A model generated the notes under the pieces. It was given only the letters and a program-made list of their open reading frames with translations. It was not told the origin of the DNA and did not search any database. DNA of 64,000 nt from an uncultured Phycisphaerae bacterium. GTDB taxonomy: Bacteria; Planctomycetota; Phycisphaerae; UBA1845; Fen-1342. The number at the start of each line of letters is the position of its first letter. The first letter of the stretch is position 1. This document shows positions 35,867 to 44,853 of this stretch, piece by piece. The DNA lies in NCBI GenBank assembly GCA_937928595.1, contig CALGJV010000027.1, positions 1 to 64,000 of the forward strand, written 5' to 3'. The position numbers were made by a program, and so were the translations under genes.

Positions 35867-35912
35867 GCTCCACACCACACGAGCGTGCTGTCAGTGAACC
35901 CGCCGCGGACGA

Positions 35913-35918
35913 TATGAT
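35913..35918 (+). promoter_or_regulatory. -10-like hexamer TATGAT
   Basis: GATATGATCC in the spacer between the divergent acyl-CoA dehydrogenase and YjbQ-type genes holds TATGAT on the plus strand. The distance to the YjbQ ATG (226 nt) is large, so the link is weak. Confidence 0.25.
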
Positions 35919-36143
35919 CCACACCACCAGTGTGCACGAGCCGCGGCCTGCCGCAACGCGGCCCGCGTCACGACACTGGGAGTCTAGCCGAGGAACACCC
36001 CGGATGAAAGCCTGTCGCGCCCGCCTGCTGGTTCCGAGCGTGGTTTCGGCCGCCGCGGTCCGCGCCGGGGGGCCGCCGCCCGCCGCCCGGTCGGCTGCCG
36101 GTGCCGCGCGGGCGGAAACGCAAGAAACCCGCGAGGCCCGCGC

Positions 36144-36563
36144 ATGATCCACACCGGCCGGCTGCACATCGCGACGCAGGGGCACACCGAAGTGCTCGAT
36201 ATCACCGACGGCGTGGCGCGGGTGGTGGCGGAAGCGGGCGTCCGCAGCGGCGTGGCGGTGGTGTTCGTCATCGGCTCGACCGCGGGCGTGACGACCACCG
36301 AGGCCGAGCCGGGGCTTCTGAACCATGACCTGCGGGCGTTTTTCGAGCGGATCGCGCCGGCCGGGGCCGACTACGCCCACGAGGCCACCTGGCACGACGA
36401 CAACGGGCATGCCCACGTGCGGGCGGCCGCGGTCGGTCCGTCGCTGACCGTGCCGGTCGTGGAGGGGCGGCTGACGCTGGGGACGTGGCAGCAGATCGTG
36501 CTGCTGGACTTTGACACGCGGCCGCGGCGGCGGGAGGTGGTGGTGCAGGTGGTGGGCGAATAA
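36144..36563 (+). CDS. yjbQ: YjbQ-family (UPF0047) protein
   Basis: The protein has 139 residues, the family length. GHTEVLDITDGVARVV, VVFVIGSTAGVTTTE, LNHDLRAFFERIAP, YAHEATWHDDNGHAHVRA and LGTWQQIVLLDFD are the conserved blocks. The His/Asp residues in HEATWHDDNGHAH and the Glu in TTE are the conserved, probably metal-binding, positions. YjbQ proteins have been reported with weak thiamine-phosphate synthase activity; the physiological role is not settled. GAGG lies about 9 nt before the ATG. Confidence 0.92.
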   Translation: MIHTGRLHIATQGHTEVLDITDGVARVVAEAGVRSGVAVVFVIGSTAGVTTTEAEPGLLNHDLRAFFERIAPAGADYAHEATWHDDNGHAHVRAAAVGPSLTVPVVEGRLTLGTWQQIVLLDFDTRPRRREVVVQVVGE

Positions 36564-36698
36564 CGCGGGGGCAGCGCGAGTGGTGAGCAGCGAGCAGCGA
36601 AGAGCGCGTTGAAAAGCAGCCCGCCCGGTCCCTCGCTCGCTCCTCGCTGTGCTCTGCGGACCTGGCGCGCGGCCCTACGCGATCGGCCGGGGCGGCGG

Positions 36699-36704
36699 TA
36701 GGAT
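36699..36704 (+). promoter_or_regulatory. -10 hexamer TAGGAT for the MFS gene
   Basis: TAGGAT in GCGGTAGGATGCCGG, 41 nt before the ATG at 36746. The same GxxTAGGATGCCG context recurs before apt (42761). Confidence 0.4.
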
Positions 36705-36745
36705 GCCGGCCGCATTGTCAACCTTCACCGGAGGTGCGCCCGCCC

Positions 36746-38041
36746 ATGACGCCGATCGACGACGCCCCGCTGACCCGCGCCCCGCGTGTTCCCGCCGCCC
36801 CCGTCGCCCGGCTCTCGATCATGATGTTCCTCCAGTTCGCGATCTGGGGCTCGTGGGCCGTGCTCGTCGCCGGGCATATGCGCAATCTTGGTTTCAGCGA
36901 TCCGCAGATCAACCTCGTGTACCTGACGACGGCGATCGGTGCCATGCTTAGCCCGCTGATCGCGGGCTGGATCGCCGACCGGTTTCTGCCGAACCAGGTC
37001 TTCACGGGCGGCGTGCATCTCGTCGGCGCGGCGCTGCTGGTGGTCGCCTGGCGGCAGCAGACCTTCAACGGATTGTTCGCCGTCGTCCTGGCCTATGCCG
37101 TGCTGTACATGCCGACGATCGCGCTGACCAACGCGATCGCCTTTCACCACATGCCGGACAGCCGCAAGTTCGGCTTCATCCGGGTCTGGGGCACGATCGG
37201 CTGGATCGTGATCAACTGGGTCATGAGTCTCTACCTGCGGATGTGGGAGCAGTGGGCCCCCGGCGCGTCCCGCATCGGCGACTGCCTCGTCGCGGCGGCG
37301 ATCCTGTCGGCCCTGATGGGGCTGTACTGCTTCTCGCTCCCCCACACCCCGCCGAGCAAACAGGCCCAGAACCCCTACGCGTTTCTCGACGCGCTCAAGC
37401 TGACCGCCAACCGCAACTTCGCGGTGCTGCTGGTCATCTCGTTCGTGGTCGCGATCGAGTTGCCGTTCTACTACAACCTGACGTTCCTGTTCCTGACCGA
37501 GCCGGGTACGGGCATCGGCCTGCGGGAGAGCCAGGCCAATCTGGCCATGAGCCTCGGGCAGATCGCCGAAGTGCTCATCATGCTGCTGCTGGCGCCGGCG
37601 CTGCGCTACCTCGGCATGCGGACCACGATTCTGCTCGGGATTCTGGCCTGGCCCCTGCGGTACGCGATCTTCGCCCTCGGGCAGCCGACGTGGCTGGTCG
37701 TCGCGGCCCAGGGCCTGCACGGCATCTGCTACTCGTTCTTCTTCGTCGGCGGCATGATCGCGGTGGAGCGCCTCGCCTCGAAGGACATCCGCGCCAGTGC
37801 GCAGGGCCTGATCGTCTTCGCGACCAACGGCGTCGGCATGCTCATCGGGAGCCTCCTCGCCGGGCAGGTCGCGAATTTCTTCCTGCTCGAGACCGGCGGG
37901 CACGCGTGGGCGAAGATCTTCCTCGTCCCGATCGCCATCACGGTCGTCGCCGCCGTGGCGTACGCCCTGCTGTTCAACGAGCGCCGCTTCCGCGCGGACA
38001 GCGAGCGCATCGAGCGCGAAGCCGCGGCGGCCCACGCGTAG
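36746..38041 (+). CDS. MFS transporter, nucleoside:H+ symporter (NupG/XapB) type
   Basis: The protein has 431 residues with about twelve hydrophobic spans. SIMMFLQFAIWGSWAVLVAG at the N-terminus and WIADRFLPNQ in the first loop follow the NupG/XapB family, as does IRVWGTIGWIVINWVMS in the middle and GMIAVERLASKDIRASAQGL late. It would import nucleosides or a related small polar compound across the inner membrane using the proton gradient. GGAGGT (36730-36735) lies 10 nt before the ATG; an overlapping GTG at 36734 is less likely. A perfect hairpin follows the stop. Confidence 0.88.
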   Translation: MTPIDDAPLTRAPRVPAAPVARLSIMMFLQFAIWGSWAVLVAGHMRNLGFSDPQINLVYLTTAIGAMLSPLIAGWIADRFLPNQVFTGGVHLVGAALLVVAWRQQTFNGLFAVVLAYAVLYMPTIALTNAIAFHHMPDSRKFGFIRVWGTIGWIVINWVMSLYLRMWEQWAPGASRIGDCLVAAAILSALMGLYCFSLPHTPPSKQAQNPYAFLDALKLTANRNFAVLLVISFVVAIELPFYYNLTFLFLTEPGTGIGLRESQANLAMSLGQIAEVLIMLLLAPALRYLGMRTTILLGILAWPLRYAIFALGQPTWLVVAAQGLHGICYSFFFVGGMIAVERLASKDIRASAQGLIVFATNGVGMLIGSLLAGQVANFFLLETGGHAWAKIFLVPIAITVVAAVAYALLFNERRFRADSERIEREAAAAHA

Positions 38042-38061
38042 CCGGCCGGGCGGTCCGTGCG

Positions 38062-38082
38062 GCACCGGCCGATGGCCGGTGC
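38062..38082 (+). terminator. Perfect hairpin after the MFS gene
   Basis: GCACCGGCC (38062-38070) and GGCCGGTGC (38074-38082) pair perfectly around GAT, 20 nt after the stop. There is no T-run. Confidence 0.45.
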
Positions 38083-38273
38083 GAGGTGGCGCGGGTTGCG
38101 AGCGGCTTTGAACGCTCGCCGGCGTTTCGCGCTTGCGTAGACGGCCGACGCGAGGGGTTGCCGCTATCGGCGCGATGGGCTCAGCCGGGAACCGAGCAGC
38201 CCTAATCGCGTGATCTCAAACCCTCCATCCTTCAGTCCCTCAGCTCCTTTCGCGTGGCCGCGCGTTGCCACCC

Positions 38274-38337
38274 GGCCGCCGTCCGCGCGCCCCGCTCGCG
38301 GGCACGGCCGCCGTCCGCGCGTCCCGTTCGCGGGCCC
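38274..38337. repeat. Two tandem copies of a 32-nt repeat
   Basis: Copies at 38274-38305 and 38306-38337 match at 29 of 32 positions (GGCCGCCGTCCGCGCG then yCCCGyTCGCGGG). They lie just beyond the 3' end of the frameshifted lipoprotein gene. Confidence 0.65.
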
Positions 38338-38345
38338 GGCCCCCT

Positions 38346-38824
38346 TCAGTGCGGCATATCCGCGGGCCCGGCCGGCGTCGCGCGTTTCGAGAGGTCCAGC
38401 AGCAACTGCCGCACGTTCGCCTGGAGCGCCTGCACGGCCGCACTCGGCGACTTCGTGCGCGTGCGGGCGGCCGCACGATCAGCCCGCGGACCGTCTGAAC
38501 CTGCTCGATGAGGGCCGCCGTCGGGCTGCCGGATTCCGCCAGCTGCCACCAGCCGTCACCTTCCGCCCCCCAGACCCCTTCGACCCAGACCGGGGACGTC
38601 CATCCGTCGCGGGTCCCTTCCCTGGCGTCGGCGACCTTGGCGACCGCGAGCATGGTCGGAAAGGCCGGGCGCACGTCCGCCTTCAGGTACGTCTCGATGG
38701 CCGTGTCGGAGAGCGACTGGAGGTCGCCCGACACGCCGCGCAGGCTCGGCGTCGGCTTGGTGATGCCCTTGTAGGGCGTCGCGCAGCCCAGCGTCACGGC
38801 CAGAAGCGCTAGGCCCCACCCCAT
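38346..38824 (-). pseudogene. Lipoprotein gene with a frameshift
   Basis: Frame one starts at ATG 38824 with a lipoprotein signal ([10 protein letters not shown]) and runs through LRGVSGDLQSLSDTAIETYL and WVEGVWGAEGDGWWQLAESG to IVRPPAR, then becomes Arg/Cys-rich with no stop for 200 nt. The next frame, from about 38455-38475, gives a sound end: TKSPSAAVQALQANVRQLLL and DLSKRATPAGPADMPH. The total length is not a multiple of three. A one-base error in the GC-rich CGCGTGCGGGCGG run is the simplest explanation; this is either an assembly error or a real pseudogene. The intact protein would be about 159 residues, secreted and lipidated. Family unknown. Confidence 0.62.
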
Positions 38825-38978
38825 TCGCACGCGCGGTAGCCGCCCGACTGGATCTCCGGCCCGTCCTCGGTGGCTGCGGCGGGCGACGGGACCGCGCGCC
38901 GCCGCGGATACCAGGATGCCGGCGCGCGGCCGCGGGCGAAACGCCGCTGCGCGCGTTCCCGCTCGGCGGCGGCGCCCG

Positions 38979-38984
38979 TATACT
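38979..38984 (+). promoter_or_regulatory. fusA: -10 hexamer TATACT for the EF-G gene
   Basis: TATACT in CGTATACTACCGGG, 51 nt before the EF-G ATG. No -35 box is clear. Confidence 0.5.
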
Positions 38985-39035
38985 ACCGGGTCTTGCGGCC
39001 CGGGCGGGGGGCCCCGGCGAAGTGGTCAGGCGAGC

Positions 39036-41105
39036 ATGGACGACTTATCCAAGATCCGGAACATCGGCATCGCCGCGCACATCGACGCGGGCAAGACCAC
39101 GACCACCGAGCGTGTGCTGTACTACAGCGGCACGATCCACAAGATGGGGGACGTGGACGACGGCACGACCGTCACCGACTTCGACGTCGAGGAGCAGCAG
39201 CGCGGCATCACGATTTACAGCGCCGCCGTGTCGTTCGACTGGCGCGACTGCCGGATCAACCTGATCGACACGCCCGGGCACGTGGACTTCACGGCCGAGG
39301 TCGAGCGCAGCCTGCGGGTGCTGGACGGGGCGGTGGTGGTGTTCGACGCCAAGGAAGGCGTCGAGGCGCAGTCGGAGACCGTCTGGCGGCAGGCGGACAA
39401 GTACCGCGTACCGCGCATCTGCTTCCTGAACAAAATGGACAAGACCGGGGCCGACTTCCACCGCGCCGTGGGCACGATTCGCGCGCGGCTGGGCGCGAAT
39501 CCGGTGCCCATCCAGCTCCCGCTCGGGCAGGAGAACGCGTTCCACGGCGTCATCGACCTGCTGACGATGACGGCGTGCGTCTACCGCGGCGGCGACGGGC
39601 GGCAGTTCGACGTTGTCGAGATCCCCGCCGAGCACGCCGCCACGGCCGCCGAGTTCCGCCACCAGCTCGAGGAGAAGGCGGCGGAGATCGACGAGGCGCT
39701 GATGCTCAAGTACGTCGAGAACCAGCCGCTGAGCGAGGCCGAGCTGCGGGCGGCGCTGCGCAAAGGGACGCTGGCGCGGCAGTGTCAGCCGGTGCTGTGC
39801 GGCTCGGCCCTGCGCTACATGGGCGTGCAGCCGGTGCTCGACGCGGTCTGTGATTTTCTGCCGTCGCCGCTGGACGTGCCGCCGATCCAGGGGCACGACC
39901 CCGAGCGCCCCGACAAGCTCGTGCAACGGAAGTGCGACCCCGGCGGTCCGCTGACGGCGCTGGTCTTCAAGGTCGTCGCCGACCCGCATGGCGACGTGGC
40001 GTTCCTTCGCATCTACTCGGGGACGCTCAAGGCCGGCTCGCGGGTGCTGAACGTCGGCCGCCGCAAGAAGGAGAACGTGCCGCAGATTTTCCGCGTCTTC
40101 GCCAAGCGACGCGAGAAGATCGAGAAAGCCCACGCGGGCGACATCGTGGCCGCCGTCGGCCTGAAGGAATCGACGACCGGCGACACGCTCTGCGACACGC
40201 ACGGCGGCGTGCTGCTGGAGCGGATCGAGTTCCCCGAGACGGTCATCCGCATGGCCATCGAGCCGCGCTCCAGCGCCGACCGCGACAAGCTGCTGGACGT
40301 GCTGGCGATGCTGGCGCGCAGCGACCCGACGTTCGAGTTCCGGGCCGACGCCGAGACCGGCCAGACCCTCATCGCCGGGATGGGCGAGCTGCACCTCGAG
40401 GTCATCTGCCACCGCATCGAGCGCGACTTCCACGTGCCCGTGAAGGTCGGCAAGCCGCGCGTCGCCTACCGCGAGACGATCACGCGGGCCGCCGAGGACG
40501 AGGGCCGCTTCGTGCGGCAGGCCGGCGGCAAGGGCCAGTTCGCGGTCGTGCGGCTGCGGGTCGAGCCGTTCACGCCGCAGCCGGGCGAGGAGCACTTCCG
40601 GTTCGAGAACCGCCTGCCGGACGGGCTGATCCGGCCGCAGTTCCTGCCGGCGATCGAGCAGGGCGTCCGCGACGCGGGGCGGAGCGGCAACCTGGGCGGC
40701 TACCCGCTGATCAACGTGAAGGTGACGCTGATCGGCGGCGAGGACCACCCGACGGACGCGTCGGAGCTGGCCTTCGAGAGCGCCGCCGGCATCGCGTTCC
40801 AGCGGACGGTGCAGCAGGCCGGGCCGGTGCTGCTGGAGCCGATCATGCGGGTCGAGGTGGTGACGCCGGAAGAGTACTTCGGGGCGATCAACGGCGACCT
40901 GATGTCGCGCCGCGCGACGATCACCGGGACGACGCTGCGCGGGCCGAACCACGTGATCACGGCCGAAGTGCCGCTGGCGACGATGTTCGGCTACGCGACG
41001 CAGGTGCGGTCGCTCTCGCAGGGCCGGGCGTCGTATGCGATGGAGCCGTGCCGGTACGAGCGCATGCCCGACAACCTGGCCCGCCAGGTGCTGGGCGTGA
41101 TGTAG
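39036..41105 (+). CDS. fusA: Elongation factor G (paralogue or stand-alone copy)
   Basis: The protein has 689 residues, the EF-G size. EF-G is the GTPase that moves tRNA and mRNA through the ribosome. G1 is [11 protein letters not shown] (14-24), switch region [19 protein letters not shown]3 DTPGHVDF (78-85), G4 NKMD (132-135), and domains II-V follow ([40 protein letters not shown]). The switch I/II spacer differs from the usual DWMEQEQERGITI, so this may be a second EF-G. It stands alone: rpsL, rpsG and tuf are not nearby. The start follows a weak AGG site; the TATACT hexamer supports it. Confidence 0.9.
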   Translation: MDDLSKIRNIGIAAHIDAGKTTTTERVLYYSGTIHKMGDVDDGTTVTDFDVEEQQRGITIYSAAVSFDWRDCRINLIDTPGHVDFTAEVERSLRVLDGAVVVFDAKEGVEAQSETVWRQADKYRVPRICFLNKMDKTGADFHRAVGTIRARLGANPVPIQLPLGQENAFHGVIDLLTMTACVYRGGDGRQFDVVEIPAEHAATAAEFRHQLEEKAAEIDEALMLKYVENQPLSEAELRAALRKGTLARQCQPVLCGSALRYMGVQPVLDAVCDFLPSPLDVPPIQGHDPERPDKLVQRKCDPGGPLTALVFKVVADPHGDVAFLRIYSGTLKAGSRVLNVGRRKKENVPQIFRVFAKRREKIEKAHAGDIVAAVGLKESTTGDTLCDTHGGVLLERIEFPETVIRMAIEPRSSADRDKLLDVLAMLARSDPTFEFRADAETGQTLIAGMGELHLEVICHRIERDFHVPVKVGKPRVAYRETITRAAEDEGRFVRQAGGKGQFAVVRLRVEPFTPQPGEEHFRFENRLPDGLIRPQFLPAIEQGVRDAGRSGNLGGYPLINVKVTLIGGEDHPTDASELAFESAAGIAFQRTVQQAGPVLLEPIMRVEVVTPEEYFGAINGDLMSRRATITGTTLRGPNHVITAEVPLATMFGYATQVRSLSQGRASYAMEPCRYERMPDNLARQVLGVM

Positions 41106-41134
41106 CGGCGGCCGCGTAACGTCTGGAAGGGCGT

Positions 41135-41165
41135 GCGGGAGCCGCCCCCGTCGCCCCGCTCCCGC
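41135..41165. terminator. Hairpin between convergent EF-G and TDH genes
   Basis: GCGGGAGC (41135-41142) and GCTCCCGC (41158-41165) pair perfectly with a 15-nt loop. It lies 30 nt after the EF-G stop and before the convergent TDH stop. There is no T-run. Confidence 0.45.
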
Positions 41166-41206
41166 CGGCGTCCGAAGCGCGCGGGCTCATCCCGCTCCTC
41201 AACCCG

Positions 41207-42229
41207 CTACTTCCGCTCTGCGTAATACCGCGAGATCGTCGGCACGAGGTACTCGTCGAACGCGCGGGCGAAGTCGTAGTCGGGCTGCCAGCCCCAGTCC
41301 CGCCGCGCGGCCGTGTCGTCCACGTCGGCCGGCCAGCTGTCGATGATCCGGGCGCGCGGCTTGTCCGGCTTGAACGTGATGTCCGCGTGGGGGAACGCCC
41401 GGAGCACGCGCTCGCGGATCTCGGCCGCGGTGGGGCTGAACGCTCCGACGTTGTACACCCGCTGCGTGAGCCGCTCCTCGGGCGCCGCCGCGAGCGTCAC
41501 GAGCGCCTTCACGCCGTCCGGCATCGCCATGAACGGGATCCGCGCCTCCGGCGCGACGAAGCACGCGTAGGGCTTGCCCTGGGCGGCCGCGTGGATCATC
41601 TCGGGGGCGTAGTCGCTCGTGCCGCCGGTCGGCATCGTCACCGCGCTGATGAGGCCTGGGAACCGGATCGCGCGGAAGTCCACGCCGCTGGTCGTCTGCT
41701 CGGCCGCGAGCTGCCGGTAGTGCAGGGTGTAATAGCGGCCGAGGTGCTCGCAGTAGAGCTTGTTGCAGCCGTACATCGTCGTCGGGAAGTTCCAGTCGGT
41801 CTCCCGCACACGGCCGACCTTGTTCTTGGTCTCGACATCAGGCAAACCGTAGGCCGCGATCGAGCTGGGGAACAGGAATTTCACGCGGTGGCCGTGCCAC
41901 CGGGCCTGCTCGACCGCCAGCTTGATGAGCTTGAGCGTGCCCTCCACGTTGACGCTGTGGGCGGTCTCCGGCGTGTACTCGGCCCGCGTGCTGAGCAGCG
42001 CGGCCAGGTGGTAGATCGCGTTGATCTCATACTCGCTCACCAGCCGTCCCATGAGGAAATCGTCGAGGATGTCGCCCGCGATGTGCGCGTGGCAGTACGG
42101 GCGCAGGGACTCATCGATCGGCTTGAGGTCGAGCGCGACCACGGCCGTGCCGTTCTTCCGCAGGTGCTCGATCAGGCCGTGACCGATTTCACCATTCGCG
42201 CCGGTGATGAGCGTGACGGGGACGCGCAT
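41207..42229 (-). CDS. tdh: SDR-type L-threonine 3-dehydrogenase
   Basis: The protein has 340 residues. It belongs to the extended short-chain dehydrogenase (epimerase) type of threonine dehydrogenase that oxidises L-threonine to 2-amino-3-ketobutyrate with NAD. The Rossmann motif is TGANGEIGHG (9-18), with SS at 122-123 and Y153-GCN-K157 as the catalytic set. RFPGLISAVTMPTGGTSDYA and IDSWPADVDDTAARRDWGW match the SDR-type TDH signature well. A simple UDP-glucose epimerase is less likely because of these blocks. The start is the ATG at 42229. No ribosome site is strong. Confidence 0.85.
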   Translation of the reverse strand: MRVPVTLITGANGEIGHGLIEHLRKNGTAVVALDLKPIDESLRPYCHAHIAGDILDDFLMGRLVSEYEINAIYHLAALLSTRAEYTPETAHSVNVEGTLKLIKLAVEQARWHGHRVKFLFPSSIAAYGLPDVETKNKVGRVRETDWNFPTTMYGCNKLYCEHLGRYYTLHYRQLAAEQTTSGVDFRAIRFPGLISAVTMPTGGTSDYAPEMIHAAAQGKPYACFVAPEARIPFMAMPDGVKALVTLAAAPEERLTQRVYNVGAFSPTAAEIRERVLRAFPHADITFKPDKPRARIIDSWPADVDDTAARRDWGWQPDYDFARAFDEYLVPTISRYYAERK

Positions 42230-42414
42230 GCGACACTCCCGGGAGGCACCCAAGCGAGCTCCCGACCAGTGTCGCCCGCGCGGGGCCGGCACGCAAGTGC
42301 TGCGCTGAGCGGCCCGCGCCGGGACGCAGGGCGCGAAATCGGGGGCTTCCGAGGCGGGCGGTGAGCTCACTGTGGCGTGCCGGCGCGGCGGTGGGCGCCC
42401 GCCCCGCGCCCGTC

Positions 42415-42627
42415 TTACTTCTTCGCGGCCTGCTGCTCGTTTTCGCGGGCGGCCTCCTCGGCCTTGGCGGCCTGCCCGCGGGCCTTCTTGGCACGGGCTT
42501 CCGCGAGGGCCTCGCGGTAGCTGCGCAGCATCTCTTCGGAGATGTGCTTGGTGCGGCTGACGTGGTGCCAGACCACCAGCGCGCCACCCACCGCGATGGC
42601 CAGCCATGTGAGCGTTCCGGGTGACAT
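42415..42627 (-). CDS. Small membrane protein with a charged helical tail
   Basis: The protein has 70 residues. One membrane span (LTWLAIAVGGALVVWHH, about 6-22) is followed by a basic/acidic coiled-coil-like tail (LAEARAKKARGQAAKAEEAA). Family unknown; the role may be structural. GGAG is 15 nt upstream, too far for a good site. The gene is divergent from apt. Confidence 0.55.
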   Translation of the reverse strand: MSPGTLTWLAIAVGGALVVWHHVSRTKHISEEMLRSYREALAEARAKKARGQAAKAEEAARENEQQAAKK

Positions 42628-42760
42628 GGCGTTGCGATGGGTCTCCGTGGACGGACGCACGCGGCGGGAGCCGCAACGCTTCCCGCCCGAAGTATCGACT
42701 GGTTTGCGCCGGCCGGTCAAATCTGGGGCAGCGGGCGTTGCGGGTCCGCGGCGGTGCGAC

Positions 42761-42766
42761 TAGGAT
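42761..42766 (+). promoter_or_regulatory. apt: -10 hexamer TAGGAT for apt
   Basis: TAGGAT in GCGACTAGGATGCCGCC, in the same context as the hexamer before the MFS gene. It is followed by a strong ribosome site AAGGGAG (42780-42786) and an in-frame ATG at 42792. Confidence 0.45.
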
Positions 42767-42902
42767 GCCGCCCGGCCGGAAGGGAGCAGTCATGGCGCCG
42801 GCCCGCGCGGCCGTGGGCGGCGCCGGTGTGCCTTTTTTTGCGCGAGTTTCGCCGGGCGGCTGGGCGCCGACCGGCGGACCGCAGCCGAGGCGCGGCGACG
42901 CT

Positions 42903-43460
42903 ATGAACTCCGGGCAGGTGTGGCGCGACGTTTCGGAAGCGGCGGACCTGCGACGACTCATTCGCGACGTGCCCGACTTTCCGAAGCCGGGGGTGCTCTT
43001 CAAGGACATCACGCCGCTGCTGCGCGACGCGTCCGGGCTCGCGCTGGCGGTCGAGCTGATGGTGCAGCCGTTTCGCGGCACGCATGTGGACGTGGTGGTG
43101 GGAGCGGAGTCGCGGGGCTTCATTTTTGGAACGGCCGCCGCGAAATCTCTCTCAGTGGGGTTCGTGCCGATCCGCAAACCGGGCAAGCTGCCGCGTTCCA
43201 CGCGGCGCGTGGAATACGCGCTGGAGTACGGCACGGACGCGCTCGAGATGCATGCCGATGCCCTTCAACCCGGCCAGAATGTGCTGATCGTGGATGACGT
43301 GCTGGCGACCGGCGGCACGCTGGCGGCGTGCTGCGGGCTCGTGCGGGCCGCCGGCGCGCGGATTCAGGCAGTCGCGGTGCTCATTGAGCTCCCGAAGCTC
43401 GGCGGCCGAGCGCTGCTCGGCGACGTGCCCGTGTTCAGCGTGATATCTTATCCGAAGTGA
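42903..43460 (+). CDS. apt: Adenine phosphoribosyltransferase
   Basis: Apt makes AMP from adenine and PRPP (purine salvage). With this start the protein has 185 residues, matching the E. coli enzyme. DVPDFPKPGVLFKDITPLLR is the N-terminal block, GAESRGFIFGTAAA the next, and VLIVDDVLATGGT the PRPP motif. An alternative start at 42792 has a much better ribosome site (AAGGGAG, 42780-42786) and would add 37 Ala/Gly/Pro-rich residues; codon use there is less typical (TTT TTT, GTT), so I kept 42903. Either is possible. Confidence 0.92.
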   Translation: MNSGQVWRDVSEAADLRRLIRDVPDFPKPGVLFKDITPLLRDASGLALAVELMVQPFRGTHVDVVVGAESRGFIFGTAAAKSLSVGFVPIRKPGKLPRSTRRVEYALEYGTDALEMHADALQPGQNVLIVDDVLATGGTLAACCGLVRAAGARIQAVAVLIELPKLGGRALLGDVPVFSVISYPK

Positions 43461-43721
43461 CGCCGTAAGTCGCTTTGGGGAAAACGTTTGCGTGGATGGG
43501 GTGCCGCAGACCCTCGGGCGCGGGCTGGACACCTCGGAGGTTGATGCGGTGGCGACAATGGTGGTGGCGGGGCCGCCGGCGGCGGTTGGAGCAAGGCCGC
43601 TTGCCGGGCGCACGGCCGCGCGGTACACCGCTGCACGCGGAGTTGGATCGGTCCGGAATGGGGTACGCCCCTCGCGGGGCGGCCGTCCGGAGCTGACGCG
43701 TGTCGGCGGTTGGAGGCTGGC

Positions 43722-44261
43722 ATGACACTCAGACGCGGTGCGTGGCGGTGTGGCGTGGTCGCCGGGCTGGCGGCAGTGGCGATCGGCGGTTGCGCGCTCG
43801 CCACGGACCTGGTGAACCCGACGCTGGCGTCGTCCCTGGGGTTGCCGGGCAGCCAGTCGGGCGAGCGCGGCGTCGTCATCATGGCGTTCAACAACACGAC
43901 GAAGTTTCCGGCGGTGTTCCTGGCATTTGAGGCCGGGGATGCGACCGACGCGACGAGCGGCCGGAACTTCTCGGTGCAGGCGCAACCGGGCGAAGTCGCC
44001 AACGAGATCATCGAGTGCCCGGTGGCCGTGCTCGGTCCCGGGACGCTCGGGGCGGACCTGTCGGTGGATACCGCCGCCGCGGTCGTCGTCGCCGGGCAGA
44101 ATGTCGCGACCGTGGGCTACGCCGGGGGGCCGCTGCGCTCCGGCACGGCCTACAAGTGCGGCGACGTCATCGAGGTCCGCCTGGTCGCGACGGCGACCGG
44201 CACGGGGGACCAGCAGCAGCAGAATCTGCGGATCGTGGTGCGGGTGATCCCCGGGCAGTGA
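43722..44261 (+). CDS. Lipoprotein A of a paralogous set
   Basis: The protein has 179 residues with a lipobox AVAIGGC (Cys24). Just after it, TDLVNPTLASSLGL starts a motif shared with lipoproteins B and C (T-x-[IL]-[LIV]-N-P, the N 8-9 residues past the Cys). The body has VIMAFNNTTKFPAVFLAFEA and SGTAYKCGDVIEVRL, which match B. No catalytic motif. GGAGG (43712-43716) lies 5 nt before the ATG. It begins a set of four genes (43722-48515) that are very closely spaced, so an operon is likely. It may be a surface or outer-membrane protein of unknown role. Confidence 0.75.
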   Translation: MTLRRGAWRCGVVAGLAAVAIGGCALATDLVNPTLASSLGLPGSQSGERGVVIMAFNNTTKFPAVFLAFEAGDATDATSGRNFSVQAQPGEVANEIIECPVAVLGPGTLGADLSVDTAAAVVVAGQNVATVGYAGGPLRSGTAYKCGDVIEVRLVATATGTGDQQQQNLRIVVRVIPGQ

Positions 44262-44280
44262 ACGCCGTAAGGAGCAGAGC

Positions 44281-44817
44281 GTGATGGTGGGAGCACAGGC
44301 TTGGCGGTGGACGGTGCTGGCCGGACTCGTGCTGGCCGGGGGCTGCGCCGACCCGACGGAGATCCTGAATCCGGAGTTTGTGGACAGTCTGAGCCGCGGG
44401 AGCGGAAGCGTCGCATCGCTGCCGGGTGATGCCCCGGGGCTCGCCGTGTTTGTCGAGAACCAGACGACGCGCTGGATCAGCGCGGCCGTCTCGTATCGGG
44501 ATGGGGACGGGAACGCCCGCAGCTTCACGCAGGTGGTCGGGCCGGGTGAGCGGACGGGGCAGATGCTGGTCTGCCAGATCCAGGAGATCACGCTCGGGAA
44601 CGTGTCGGATCTGGGCGCGGTCGGCGCCGTCGTCTACCTGTCCGACCCGGCGACGGGCAGTCTGGCGGACTCGCCGTTCGTAGAAGTGGAGCCGTTCGGG
44701 CTGCTGCTCCGCAGCGGCGTGAACTACGAGTGCGGCGACGGGGTGGACTTCATCGTGCGGGCTTCGTCGAACACGGCTTCGGGTTACCAGACGTACGCGC
44801 GGCTGCGCAACAATTGA
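44281..44817 (+). CDS. Lipoprotein B of a paralogous set
   Basis: The protein has 178 residues (177 from the ATG three nt later). The lipobox is GLVLAGGC (Cys22), followed by TEILNPEFVDSLSRG, the motif shared with A and C. LAVFVENQTTRWISAAVSYR and SGVNYECGDGVDFIVRA match A. The last part (ASGYQTYARLRNN) is not conserved. GGAG (44271-44274) supports GTG 44281 (6 nt) or ATG 44284 (9 nt). The gap to A is 19 nt. Function unknown. Confidence 0.75.
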   Translation: MMVGAQAWRWTVLAGLVLAGGCADPTEILNPEFVDSLSRGSGSVASLPGDAPGLAVFVENQTTRWISAAVSYRDGDGNARSFTQVVGPGERTGQMLVCQIQEITLGNVSDLGAVGAVVYLSDPATGSLADSPFVEVEPFGLLLRSGVNYECGDGVDFIVRASSNTASGYQTYARLRNN

Positions 44818-44853
44818 GCGGCGGCCACGGCGCCGCGTCCGCGGGAGTGTCGG

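Larger units (their letters stand above)
38042..38345. other. Spacer with a hairpin and a 32-nt tandem repeat
   Basis: I see no gene here. It holds the hairpin at 38062-38082 and two adjacent copies of a 32-nt repeat (38274-38337). Confidence 0.4.

Noticed and set aside
36734-36745. GTG start for the MFS gene
   Set aside because: The GTG lies inside the ribosome site GGAGGT; the ATG at 36746 fits better.
43492-43725. 77-residue reading frame before lipoprotein A
   Set aside because: No ribosome site, no conserved pattern and Arg/Gly-rich composition expected of chance frames in high-GC DNA.
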